From positions 62,001-126,000 of the forward strand of contig NZ_SWDB01000007.1 in the NCBI RefSeq assembly GCF_005116735.1: a stretch of DNA of 64,000 nucleotides. Reading direction: 5' to 3'. Positions 43,202-51,383 of this stretch are shown piece after piece. Source of the DNA: Thalassotalea mangrovi (GTDB lineage Bacteria > Pseudomonadota > Gammaproteobacteria > Enterobacterales > Alteromonadaceae). The stretch's first letter is position 1. The number at the start of each line of letters is the position of its first letter. The notes beneath the pieces are model-generated. The model was not told where the DNA came from. It saw only the letters and a program-made list of their open reading frames with translations, and did no database searches. Position numbers and translations under genes: made by a program.

Positions 43202-44249
43202 AAAAGTTCACGATGGCGGTCAGCGCCTGCTCGCGCGCTGGATCGGATTCGAACAGAATCTCGTGCCGTGCTTCACCAATAACCAGAGGCCGTTGCGGTT
43301 CACAGCCTTGACCGGTTAATTGCAGGTGTTGCTGACAAAACCTATCTTGCGCCCGGTTATCCACTACCGTATCCTGCTCAGCCTGAATTAACAGAGTTGG
43401 CGTTTTTTGCAATGGCAATTGCCTGAATACTTTCTCCATGCCATCAATTGCGGCGTTCAACCAGGCGAACGTGACGCCGCCTAGCTGGACTTTAGGGTGC
43501 TCAGCCCAGGTATCACGAAAAGTCTGATACCGTATTCTCGAATGAGTCAGGTCATTATCTGCAAAGGGTTTTTCTTTATATGGCCCATGTCCGAAAAAAT
43601 ACCAGGCCTGATCACTGAATAGCTGGTTAATGTTATGACCCGTGGCGACTAACGATGTTGCTAACCAATGCGGCAGACTGCCGGTATCGAGACCAAACAT
43701 GGGTGCCGAAAGAGCCAGGGCCTGAATGTGCTGCGGATACTTCTGCACGTACAGGCTGGCAATGGTTCCCCCCATGGAGTGCCCGAGTAAAAATATCGAG
43801 CCTTCACAGCGGCGGGTGACCTCACTCTCGATAAACTCATGTAAGTCCTCAACATAATGATCAAATGACAGCACGTAACCGCGATGACGCTGTTGCTGTT
43901 CTCGATCCGACAGCCCCTGGCCGCGGTGATCGAGTATCGCCACGTTAAAACCATTGTTGGTCAGGTCGAATACCAGCTCCTGATATTTCAGATATCCTTC
44001 CCCACGACCCGGCGAAATTACGATACAAGGCTTATTTTTATCAATGATGTTCAGGTAATAATGCAGGTCTGGCGCCTGCCTGCGATGCAGGATTCCCTGT
44101 ATACCCTGGGAAAAATGCTCGCTGATATGGTCGATATTGGTTGCCAGTTGCGCTTCCTTTGACCAGGAATAGGGTTGTTGCATTGCCTGGGAGGCTCCCG
44201 ATATTAAGCTAAAAATCAATAAAACAGGGTGAAGTAGGTTTTTATACAT
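43152..44249 (-). CDS. Alpha/beta hydrolase, lysophospholipase PldB-like
   Basis: The frame runs up to 44339, but the ATG at 44249 opens a signal-like sequence (MYKNLLHPVLLIFSLISGAS), giving 365 aa, and is preferred. The nucleophile elbow is LLGHSMGGTIAS, the acid QAEQDTVVDN and the His GEARHEILFES, together with CIVISPGRGEGYLKY and DHRGQGLSDR. This is a serine lipase of the monoacylglycerol-lipase/PldB type, probably in the envelope. It overlaps the sensor-kinase stop by 8 bp and the convergent fieF by 50 bp. The lipid substrate is not known. Confidence 0.87.
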   Translation of the reverse strand: MYKNLLHPVLLIFSLISGASQAMQQPYSWSKEAQLATNIDHISEHFSQGIQGILHRRQAPDLHYYLNIIDKNKPCIVISPGRGEGYLKYQELVFDLTNNGFNVAILDHRGQGLSDREQQQRHRGYVLSFDHYVEDLHEFIESEVTRRCEGSIFLLGHSMGGTIASLYVQKYPQHIQALALSAPMFGLDTGSLPHWLATSLVATGHNINQLFSDQAWYFFGHGPYKEKPFADNDLTHSRIRYQTFRDTWAEHPKVQLGGVTFAWLNAAIDGMEKVFRQLPLQKTPTLLIQAEQDTVVDNRAQDRFCQQHLQLTGQGCEPQRPLVIGEARHEILFESDPAREQALTAIVNFFNAHLLQTLRPQGPGG

Positions 44250-45678
44250 GTTGCTGGTTATCATAAGGCAATTCAATGCGCACTGAAAGGCCAGGATTGT
44301 CGCTGTTGGTATCGCCGTTACTGGCTCGGATTTCACCATTATGCCGTTTTATCGCATCCATGGCGATCGCTAAGCCAAGGCCAGTACCGCCAGTGTTTCG
44401 GTTTCTGGAATTATCCTGGCGGTAAAATGGTGTAAATATCCGGGCCAGATCCGACTCTGCAACCCCCGGACCCTGGTCACAAATGCCAATGACCAGGTGT
44501 TGTGGTAGGCAGTCGAGAGTGACGTTAATGACTCCTGTGCGGGGCGAGTACTTGATTGCATTTTCGAGGATGTTGCTTATCGCACTGTAGAGCAATGGCA
44601 GGTCGCCGCAATAGCTCAAATGGCCGTCAGCACCCGGTGTTGTCATCGTTATCTGAATATCTTTATTGCCTGCCATAACCTCATATTCATCAACAATTTG
44701 CTGACACAGGGCCCGCATGTCTATCGATTCTCTGTTTAGCGGCTGAATCTGATTTTCCAGCTTCGATAGTGCCAGTGCCTTGCCGACCATATCGTCTAAC
44801 AACTCCACTTCATTACGACAGCGGCGAAGATTCTCCTGCAATCGAGGTGTATTCGTAGCTTGTTTTTCCATTAAAGTAATCAGTAATTGCAGTCGGGTTA
44901 ATGGCGATCGTAGCTCGTGGGAGACATCACCCAATAAGCGTTTGTGAGTCGTCAGGTGCTGGTTGATTTCCTCCGCCATGCGATTAAATGCCTGGCCCAG
45001 TTCACCCAATTCATCATGGCGTTGCTCAAATTCAGGCACCCGCAGGCTTAATTCACCATGACCAAACTGACGACTGGCTAAGGTCAGGCGTTTAAGCGGC
45101 TTTATCAGTAGCCAGGTTAATGCCCCACATAACAGCGCCGAAACTGCGATTAAGGACAGGGATCGTGCCCAGTCCGGCAGTCGTTTGAAAAAGCCCTGTT
45201 GCTGGCTGCGCGGCACCGGTCGGCCTACATAGAGTTGTAACTCCCGGTCTTGAACCTGAATCGTTTGTGGACCGAGCAATAGGTAGCCCGGCAATACCTG
45301 GGCCACCGGCTGCGGAAAATTTAATCGTCGCAGGCGCTTTTTCAGATGCGGTTTAGGTGCAGGCGAGTTACTGTAAAGTCGTGCCGTTGAACGTTCATAT
45401 AGCCAGGTATTCGGTGGCAGGCGACGATTGTTTTGCATCCATTGCTGGAGATTAACAGGCGCATCAATAGAAAGTCGCGCCAGGGATTGCTGAATTTTTC
45501 TGCCGCTATCCTGCAACAGCTTTTGCTGTTGGAAATTTAGTGGCGCAGCCTCGGGCGGCGCGGCGAACTGAATGCTGAGCCAACGGGTGACCAACATCGA
45601 AGTCAAAGCTACCAACCAGAAGCCGAGAAATATTTTAATAAACAGCGATGAATACCAGCGCTTGGGTAGCCAGGTCAT
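44242..45678 (-). CDS. cpxA: Sensor histidine kinase, CpxA-like
   Basis: The 478-aa protein has an N-terminal helix (about 12-32), a periplasmic sensor region (about 33-170), a second helix (about 172-192), HAMP, a dimerisation domain with His254 in DVSHELRSPLTRLQLL and an ATPase domain (NILENAIKYSPR; GDGI-type GICDQGPGV; GGTGLGLAIA). It overlaps the response-regulator gene by 4 bp. The CpxP-like gene and CpxR box next to the pair support assignment as the envelope-stress kinase CpxA. The stimulus is probably misfolded envelope protein, by analogy. Confidence 0.88.
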   Translation of the reverse strand: MTWLPKRWYSSLFIKIFLGFWLVALTSMLVTRWLSIQFAAPPEAAPLNFQQQKLLQDSGRKIQQSLARLSIDAPVNLQQWMQNNRRLPPNTWLYERSTARLYSNSPAPKPHLKKRLRRLNFPQPVAQVLPGYLLLGPQTIQVQDRELQLYVGRPVPRSQQQGFFKRLPDWARSLSLIAVSALLCGALTWLLIKPLKRLTLASRQFGHGELSLRVPEFEQRHDELGELGQAFNRMAEEINQHLTTHKRLLGDVSHELRSPLTRLQLLITLMEKQATNTPRLQENLRRCRNEVELLDDMVGKALALSKLENQIQPLNRESIDMRALCQQIVDEYEVMAGNKDIQITMTTPGADGHLSYCGDLPLLYSAISNILENAIKYSPRTGVINVTLDCLPQHLVIGICDQGPGVAESDLARIFTPFYRQDNSRNRNTGGTGLGLAIAMDAIKRHNGEIRASNGDTNSDNPGLSVRIELPYDNQQHV

Positions 45679-46376
45679 GAATCAGTGTCCGTGGAGTTAA
45701 AAATATAACCAACACCGCGCACCGTAGCGATGCAATCCTGCTTACCCTGATGTTGCAGTTTTCGGCGGATATTTGAGATATGCATGTCGATACCACGATC
45801 GAATTTTTGCAATCGTCTATTCAATATGTTCATCGACAGGCTTTCTTTGCTAACGACCTGATCAGCGCGCTGCATCAGTAGCTGTAACATAGAAAACTCA
45901 GTGCCGGTAAGGTCAATGTGGCGATCCTGAAATGTCACGGTGCGCTTTGCTGGCGTCAATATAAGCTGGTTCAGGCTAATAGGCTGCTCGGCTCTTTGCC
46001 TGGCGATAATATCAATGCGGCGAAAAATTGCCTGGATCCTTGCTAATAATTCATCTGGATTAAATGGTTTGGGTAAGTAATCATCCGCGCCTAGGGTGAG
46101 GCCAAGCACCCGGTCTGCCTCTTCTCCCTTGGCGGTTAACATGATTATCGGCGTATGGTGAGCGCCACCGAGGGCCTGTAATACTTCAAAACCGGTTAAT
46201 CCAGGGATCATGACATCGAGCAATATCAATGAATAATTTTGACTTCTGGCTAGTTGCAGGCCACTCAGGCCATCATTGCAAACTTCAACGTTAATACCTT
46301 CACCGGCTAAAAACTCGCTCAGTAATTCGGTCAGGGACTGATCATCGTCGATTAATAAAATAGGTTTTTGTTGCAC
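45675..46376 (-). CDS. cpxR: Response regulator, CpxR-like (OmpR family)
   Basis: The 233-aa protein has a receiver domain with acidic residues IDDDQ, phospho-Asp54 in ILLDVMIPG, and Lys in LPKPFNPDELLARI. A winged-helix DNA-binding domain follows (VTFQDRHIDLTGTEFSMLQLL; RGIDMHISNIRRKL; TVRGVGYIF). It is co-transcribed with the kinase (4-bp overlap) and is divergent from the cpxP-like gene. A GTAAA-N6-GTAAA direct repeat in between fits CpxR autoregulation. Confidence 0.9.
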   Translation of the reverse strand: MQQKPILLIDDDQSLTELLSEFLAGEGINVEVCNDGLSGLQLARSQNYSLILLDVMIPGLTGFEVLQALGGAHHTPIIMLTAKGEEADRVLGLTLGADDYLPKPFNPDELLARIQAIFRRIDIIARQRAEQPISLNQLILTPAKRTVTFQDRHIDLTGTEFSMLQLLMQRADQVVSKESLSMNILNRRLQKFDRGIDMHISNIRRKLQHQGKQDCIATVRGVGYIFNSTDTDS

Positions 46377-46511
46377 GCGAAATACCTGTCACTTTATGTC
46401 TGTAACTTTTCTACTTATCCGATTTATAAACAGATGTTGCATAAAATTCGGCCGGAAATGATCAACAGGCCTTTGCTAAATCTAACCTGTTTTGATTGGT
46501 CGAAGGAACTC

Positions 46512-46527
46512 TTTACGCCAAATTTAC
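46512..46527 (-). promoter_or_regulatory. CpxR box between cpxR and cpxP-like gene
   Basis: On the minus strand the sequence reads GTAAA-N6-GTAAA, two repeats 11 bp apart on one face of the helix. This matches the known CpxR recognition pattern of spaced GTAAA repeats (usually N5; other spacings are known). It lies 136 bp from cpxR and 77 bp from the cpxP-like ATG, suited to control both. Confidence 0.6.
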
Positions 46528-46603
46528 ACTGTCTTTGCACAACGTTGCATTAAGGTTAGCTAGGATATCCCCAGTGCTAACCGAAACAACAGGAGATCAG
46601 CAT

Positions 46604-47041
46604 ATGCAAGCAACGGGAATCATTAAATCATCAATCATCGCGGTTTTATTAGCAAGCCTTGCCTTTGCAAGCATGGCATATGATAAACACAGGCATCAGG
46701 GCGAACGTGGCAGTCACCCAACGCGTATCGATAAGTTGGTACGGGCCTTGGATTTGACTGATGAACAGCAACAACAGATCAAAGCGATCCGTGAGGCAAG
46801 TAAACAGGAAATGGATGCGTTAACGAATGATAAACAGCAGCATCATGAAGAGATGCAGGCCATTATAACTGCCGATACGTTTGACCAAAACGCGTTCATT
46901 GCGTTACACCAGGACAGAGCGGATAAGCGCCAGCAAATCGCGCTGATTCACGCTAAAAGCATGCACGACATCTATCATCTGCTCGAACCGGCGCAACAAC
47001 AGAAATTCAAGAAAATGCTGGCAAAACGGCGTTCCCGTTAA
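46604..47041 (+). CDS. Spy/CpxP-family periplasmic protein
   Basis: The frame is open from 46496, but the ATG at 46604 follows AGGAGATCAGCAT and opens a signal peptide (IIAVLLASLAFASMA), giving 145 aa. The mature part is helical and highly charged with the LTxxQ-type motifs of Spy/CpxP (LDLTDEQQQQIKAI and LLEPAQQQKFKKML). Such proteins are periplasmic chaperones and, for CpxP, negative modulators of CpxA. The divergent position against cpxRA with a CpxR box supports this. Confidence 0.88.
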   Translation: MQATGIIKSSIIAVLLASLAFASMAYDKHRHQGERGSHPTRIDKLVRALDLTDEQQQQIKAIREASKQEMDALTNDKQQHHEEMQAIITADTFDQNAFIALHQDRADKRQQIALIHAKSMHDIYHLLEPAQQQKFKKMLAKRRSR

Positions 47042-47058
47042 GCCTAATTTTCCCTGAC

Positions 47059-47090
47059 AACAGGTGGCGCAAGTTAACGCGTCACCTGTT
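47059..47090 (+). terminator. Terminator-like hairpin after cpxP-like gene
   Basis: AACAGGTGGCGC (47059-47070) pairs with GCGTCACCTGTT (47079-47090) over 12 positions with one G-U pair and an 8-nt loop, 18 bases after the stop. The T-tract is short (GTTTATG), so efficiency is uncertain. Confidence 0.6.
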
Positions 47091-47272
47091 TATGATTAAC
47101 CATCCGCTACGCGCGCAAATCGCCAACAAAAAATTTTTTTGTAATAAACCCAGATCCTCTGTGACTATAAAGGTATCGACAAGTCTTTCAGGATTATCAG
47201 CTTGATTTTAACCATCGGCTGTTTAATGCTGGTGCGACGGCAGTTATTTCAGGAATCATTAATTCAGCAGCC

Positions 47273-47773
47273 ATGATATTTTGGAAAAAATGGCGGACAA
47301 GTTCCCAGCTGGAAAAAGACCTGCAGGAGCATTTGCCAATGTTGGAGCGACTGGTTGCCTCATACGAACACAACCCGGCAATTCAGCAGGAGCTGATGCA
47401 AGAGGTGGTATTGGCTATCTGGCAAAGTTATCCCCGGTTTAGTGGCCAGTCGTCGCTGAAGACCTATTTTGCCCGCATCGCTCAGAATCGTTGTATTTCT
47501 CACGTGCAAAAAGCCGTAAAGGTCGTCGACCCGCTAGAGTTAGCACAGCTTGAGACAAATAACACTGCACTCGATATACAGGCGCAGGTTGGCCGTGAGC
47601 AACAATATCAACAACTTCTGTCTCGCATACGAAAACTACCCTTGCAGCAAAAACAGGTTATCAGCTTGTTTCTGGAAGGGCTGAATTATCAACAGATTGC
47701 CGACATTTGTGGATTAACCACCAGCAATGTTGGGGTCATTATTAATCGCTGTAAGCCCAAATTAATGGGGTAG
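47273..47773 (+). CDS. ECF-type RNA polymerase sigma factor
   Basis: The 166-aa protein has sigma region 2 (QQELMQEVVLAIWQSYPRFSG; SLKTYFARIAQNRCISHVQK) and region 4 (LPLQQKQVISLFLEGLNYQQIADICGLTTSNVGVIINR, residues about 122-160). There are no other domains, as in extracytoplasmic-function sigma factors. No clear ribosome site is visible before the ATG at 47273. The stop is directly followed by the ATG of a four-helix membrane protein, which is the usual place of an anti-sigma factor. Target promoters are unknown. Confidence 0.9.
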   Translation: MIFWKKWRTSSQLEKDLQEHLPMLERLVASYEHNPAIQQELMQEVVLAIWQSYPRFSGQSSLKTYFARIAQNRCISHVQKAVKVVDPLELAQLETNNTALDIQAQVGREQQYQQLLSRIRKLPLQQKQVISLFLEGLNYQQIADICGLTTSNVGVIINRCKPKLMG

Positions 47774-48346
47774 ATGGCAAAGGATTTTGATATGGATTCA
47801 TTAAAAAATATCTGGCAGTCCCACACGGCTAGTCTTGATGCGTCGGGGTTGCTCAAACAGGCTAAAAAACAACAGCGTCGAATGTTATTCCTGATGCTGG
47901 TTGATTTACTTATCTGGTTTGCCCTGGTGATTTGGGGATGTCTGATTATCGACCAAAAATCACGGCCGGATAGCTTTGCGGCAGGAGTTTTAATTATCAT
48001 GGCTGCCAACATCGCAACGGCATATATGTTGTGGCTGCGTACGTCAACCTGGGGGAGTGGTGAGCTAGATGCTGCCAATCTGTTGCGGCTGTTAAACCAC
48101 CGTAGCAAAGGGGCGATTCAGGCGGTCAATGTCACCTACGGCTTTATGGTCCTGATGCCGCTGGCATTGATGTTAATTAAATGGTGGTATCCAACGCCCG
48201 GAGTTAATTACTGGCCGGTATTCATCGGTTACAGTATCTATTGCTTGCTCGCAGTAGGAATCGGACAATGGTATAAAAAACGTCAACAGCTAAAACAACG
48301 ACGTTATCAGCATTTATTGCAGGAACTCGAAGCTGAACAGGATTAA
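47774..48346 (+). CDS. Four-helix membrane protein, possible anti-sigma factor
   Basis: The 190-aa protein starts on the base after the sigma-factor stop. A short cytoplasmic N-terminus (DMDSLKNIWQSHTASLDASGLLKQAKKQQRR) is given here as residues 6-36. Four hydrophobic helices follow (about 37-58, 66-88, 115-135 and 143-162), then a charged coiled-coil tail (QQLKQRRYQHLLQELEAEQD). There is no recognisable zinc anti-sigma motif (HxxxCxxC). Position and the short helical N-terminus suggest it holds the sigma factor at the membrane, which is inference. Its end overlaps the convergent M56 gene by 4 bp. Confidence 0.75.
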   Translation: MAKDFDMDSLKNIWQSHTASLDASGLLKQAKKQQRRMLFLMLVDLLIWFALVIWGCLIIDQKSRPDSFAAGVLIIMAANIATAYMLWLRTSTWGSGELDAANLLRLLNHRSKGAIQAVNVTYGFMVLMPLALMLIKWWYPTPGVNYWPVFIGYSIYCLLAVGIGQWYKKRQQLKQRRYQHLLQELEAEQD

Positions 48347-50199
48347 CCTTCGAGGTTAAAGTCGAAGATCTTAGTCATCGAACTTTCTACGGGCTCACCA
48401 TTAACTGTGGCTGGTTTAAAGCGCCATTTTTTCATCGCCTCAGAGACGGAATTTTTAAAATATCGAACCTGGCGTTCTTCTTTGAAATCAAGCTGGGTTA
48501 CCTTTCCTTCGACATCGATAACAAAAGATACCTGAACCGTTTTACTCAACTTACGTCGAGCCGCAAGCTTGGGATATCTTGGCGCATAACTTTTTAACAC
48601 TTCCGCTTCTATCCATTCCGCCTGTTGTTGCTGGTTAGGATAAGTCTGAGCTATCAATTGATGGCTGTCGAAAAGTTGCGCCTGACCGGAAAGATCATCT
48701 TGCAGTGCGACAACCGGCATGACCATCGACTTTTTCACCTTTTTGGCAAATACCGTCATTTGATTTCTGGTTGTCGTGGTTAAATCCTGATTATCATTAA
48801 TAGCAATGGGCTCGTTAACGGGCAAAACATTCTGGCTCGGCAGGCCGGATACATTGGTTTTGGTTTGCCGGGCCAGACTTTCGACTGTTACCGCAGTCGC
48901 AGTGATGTTGCCATCGTCTTCGCTATTGCTACTGACCACATGCTCACCCGGATGCTGGCGTCGACTGTGTTGGGCAATGACAGGCTCTGGTGTTTCGTCC
49001 TGCTGCCATAAAGCGACATGGGCGTCAGCGGCAAGTGGTGGCTGTTGCGCGGTAATCGCAGGTTGGCTGTTGATCACCGTGAACGTTGGATTTTTAGCAG
49101 GCGTACCGTCATTGTTTAATAACCAATGCGCCATGCTATTCGGGCCTGGCGTCGACGAGTGGGTTGGGCGCACCGCTGATTGCTCAGCGGTTGGTTGTTG
49201 TGGCAGCGACCAGTGGCCAGGTGGGTAAGCAACGACCAGTCCGATGCTGCATAAGGCCAGTACCATCGCTGGCACAAACCGCAAATGACTGTGTGGCTTG
49301 TTATCCTTATTAAACAGGCGTTGTACCCGCTGTGTTAACTCGCCACCATTAGCGGCGATACTTAATGCCGAATTGTGTCGGTGATATTCAGCCAGGTCGG
49401 CAATTAATCTGCCGTACGTCAGCTTATTATCATATTCCTGAATCACCCCCTGATCGCAGACACATTCGCGCTCCAGGCGAATTTGTCGACCTATCCAGTG
49501 GACGGCGGGGTGGAAAAATAACATTAGCTCAACCAACGCCTGACACAGATTAACGGCGTAATCATGGCGTTTGATATGAATCAATTCATGCAGCAACACC
49601 AGTTTTAACTGCTCCTCATCCAGGCCAGTGACTAATTGTGCGGGAAGTAGTACGACGGGTTTGAAAAACCCCAGTGTCATTGGTGAGCTGACATTAAAAG
49701 AGAGTAGGAGAGTGATATTTTCAGACAATCCTAATTTAATGCGTAATTGCCTGAACAAGTTCTGAACTGAGGCTGTCGCCGGTAATACCTGGTAATGTCG
49801 GGTTGCCTGCGTTGCCTGATATTCGAAGACAAATTTGCATAATAAAATAGCGACCGTAACAAACCAGGTGATTGCCACCAGGTGGCTCAGTTGCAATGAC
49901 TCGTCCAGTCCGGCCGTGTATAGCAGGCTTTGCGTGGATTGTAGCAATGGTTCTGTCCAATTAAGGACTTGCACCGATGATGATGGTTGCAGATACAGTA
50001 ATTGCGAGAAGGTGTATATGGGCACCAAGATGCAAGTGAGCATGGCGACAATACTGCAAACATAGCGCAGTTGCGCCTGACGCTTGTCAATGAGCGTCAG
50101 ACACACACGCAACAGCAGGGCAATGATACCGCCCTGCCAGAGAAAATGCCCCAGGGTATAGGACAAATATTGTAGAATCTGCAACCAGTCCGAAGACAA
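48343..50199 (-). CDS. BlaR1-like M56 membrane peptidase with C-terminal TonB domain
   Basis: The 618-aa protein has N-terminal helices, a cytoplasmic M56 metalloprotease site HELIHIKRHD (His204, Glu205, His208) and a helix near 315. A long low-complexity periplasmic stretch (about 335-530) follows. The C-terminal TonB-like domain reads YAPRYPKLAARRKLSKTVQ and VEGKVTQLDFKE, ending in AMKKWRFKPA. Classical BlaR1 ends in a penicillin-binding sensor domain, which is absent here. It is 2 bp downstream of the BlaI-type repressor gene, so the pair is a sensor-protease/repressor unit. The signal and the target genes are unknown, and no beta-lactamase is encoded nearby. Confidence 0.88.
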   Translation of the reverse strand: MSSDWLQILQYLSYTLGHFLWQGGIIALLLRVCLTLIDKRQAQLRYVCSIVAMLTCILVPIYTFSQLLYLQPSSSVQVLNWTEPLLQSTQSLLYTAGLDESLQLSHLVAITWFVTVAILLCKFVFEYQATQATRHYQVLPATASVQNLFRQLRIKLGLSENITLLLSFNVSSPMTLGFFKPVVLLPAQLVTGLDEEQLKLVLLHELIHIKRHDYAVNLCQALVELMLFFHPAVHWIGRQIRLERECVCDQGVIQEYDNKLTYGRLIADLAEYHRHNSALSIAANGGELTQRVQRLFNKDNKPHSHLRFVPAMVLALCSIGLVVAYPPGHWSLPQQPTAEQSAVRPTHSSTPGPNSMAHWLLNNDGTPAKNPTFTVINSQPAITAQQPPLAADAHVALWQQDETPEPVIAQHSRRQHPGEHVVSSNSEDDGNITATAVTVESLARQTKTNVSGLPSQNVLPVNEPIAINDNQDLTTTTRNQMTVFAKKVKKSMVMPVVALQDDLSGQAQLFDSHQLIAQTYPNQQQQAEWIEAEVLKSYAPRYPKLAARRKLSKTVQVSFVIDVEGKVTQLDFKEERQVRYFKNSVSEAMKKWRFKPATVNGEPVESSMTKIFDFNLEG

Positions 50200-50201
50200 A
50201 A

Positions 50202-50612
50202 CTATTGTACCGTTTCCTGCTGTTGCTCTAATTCGTCCAACATGGAACGAATGTCACTGATTTCCTGCGCATTGGTCGAGTTTCCGATGGCGCGCATGAC
50301 CAGCTGCGACAAAGAGCCATTGAAGGCTTTTTGTACCAGGTCGCGAATCAACGAGCTTTGGGTCTGAACGGCGCTCTCGGAAGGTGCGTAGATGTGGGCG
50401 CGTTGGCGCTCATCACGCTGTACCAACTTTTTCTCGTGCATGATTTGCAGGATTTTCAATACGGTTGTGTAGCCGATATGTTGCTCGCCTGGCAAGTTTT
50501 CATTGTATGTCTGGTGAACCTGACGCACGGTAGCCGGGCCGGTTTCCCATAGGATAGTTAATAGGGATAGTTCTGCTTCTGTAGGTTTTTTAGTGGCGCT
50601 GCTCATGGTCAC
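50202..50612 (-). CDS. BlaI/MecI/CopY-family repressor
   Basis: The 136-aa protein matches BlaI: PTEAELSLLTILWETGPATVRQVH (winged helix, residues about 8-31), HIGYTTVLKILQIMHEKKLVQRDE and a C-terminal dimerisation and cleavage region with AFNGSLSQLVMRAI. It would repress its own operon and be cut by the adjacent M56 protease. An imperfect dyad at 50640-50668, just upstream, is a candidate operator. It heads the unit and is 2 bp from the M56 gene. Confidence 0.92.
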   Translation of the reverse strand: MTMSSATKKPTEAELSLLTILWETGPATVRQVHQTYNENLPGEQHIGYTTVLKILQIMHEKKLVQRDERQRAHIYAPSESAVQTQSSLIRDLVQKAFNGSLSQLVMRAIGNSTNAQEISDIRSMLDELEQQQETVQ

Positions 50613-50639
50613 CTCATTTTTATTCTTATCGAGTCCTGA

Positions 50640-50668
50640 TACGATTATTTTGTAAAAAATTATTCGTA
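50640..50668. promoter_or_regulatory. Imperfect dyad, candidate BlaI operator
   Basis: TACGATTATTTT and its counterpart AAATTATTCGTA match as inverted arms at 10 of 12 positions. The dyad lies 28 bp upstream of the BlaI-type start, in A/T-rich DNA. Autorepression at this site is inferred. Confidence 0.4.
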
Positions 50669-50734
50669 CTTTCTTCTAGACTAGCCAAAGTTGCATGACT
50701 GGGCAACTAATTTATCGGTGCAATTAAGGTCGAA

Positions 50735-51310
50735 TTATTCGTCCAAGTGCCGCTGTAAAATATTTGCCAATTGTCGGCCCAGGCGCATCACCTGATTGGA
50801 CTTGTCTTCTTCCACCAGGCGACCTTGTGAGAAACTCGAATAGGCACGTTCAATCGTCACTTGTTGCGGTAGCACCGTAACCCCCATGTTACTGAGCAAC
50901 AATCGCAGGCTGGACAGGCCCCTAACCCCACCCATTGCCCGTGGTGAAGCCGCCATGATACAGGCGACTTTTTCTTTGTAGGCGCTAAGGGGAACCTCAT
51001 CTTTGCTAGTGGCTCTTGATGCCCAGTCGAGGGTGTTTTTCAGTAACGGGCTATAGGCACTGTTGTACTCTGGTGACGCGATCAGCAGGCCGTGATGGGT
51101 AAGTAACAGGTTTTTAAACGCCTCGGCATGCTCTGGCATTCCGTTTTCCTGTTCAATGTCCTGACAGAAAATCGGCATTGGATAATCAGCAAGGTTGATA
51201 ATGGTAACTTTAGCTCCGGCTTCCTGTGCTCCCTTTGCCGCCAGTTTGACCAATTGCTGGTTGTAAGAATCGCGCCGGGCACTTCCGGAAAAAGCTAGAA
51301 TCTTGACCAT
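50735..51310 (-). CDS. NADPH-dependent FMN reductase
   Basis: The 191-aa flavodoxin-like protein shows the FMN-phosphate motif FSGSARRDSYNQQLVKLA, LADYPMPIFCQDIE, and LIASPEYNSAYSPLLKNTLDW. This is the FMN_red/ChrR/YieF group, which reduces quinones, chromate or azo compounds using NAD(P)H in the cytoplasm. It is monocistronic in appearance, between blaI and the glycerate kinase gene. The natural substrate is not predictable. Confidence 0.93.
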   Translation of the reverse strand: MVKILAFSGSARRDSYNQQLVKLAAKGAQEAGAKVTIINLADYPMPIFCQDIEQENGMPEHAEAFKNLLLTHHGLLIASPEYNSAYSPLLKNTLDWASRATSKDEVPLSAYKEKVACIMAASPRAMGGVRGLSSLRLLLSNMGVTVLPQQVTIERAYSSFSQGRLVEEDKSNQVMRLGRQLANILQRHLDE

Positions 51311-51383
51311 AAATAGCGAAAATTGCCTGTAACTTGTTCTTTTTTATAACATAGAGGCAAAAAAAATAATTTGCCAGTTTTTG

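Noticed and set aside
44250-44339. Upstream extension of the lipase gene by 30 codons
   Set aside because: It would run through the sensor-kinase coding end, and the signal-like sequence begins at the ATG at 44249.
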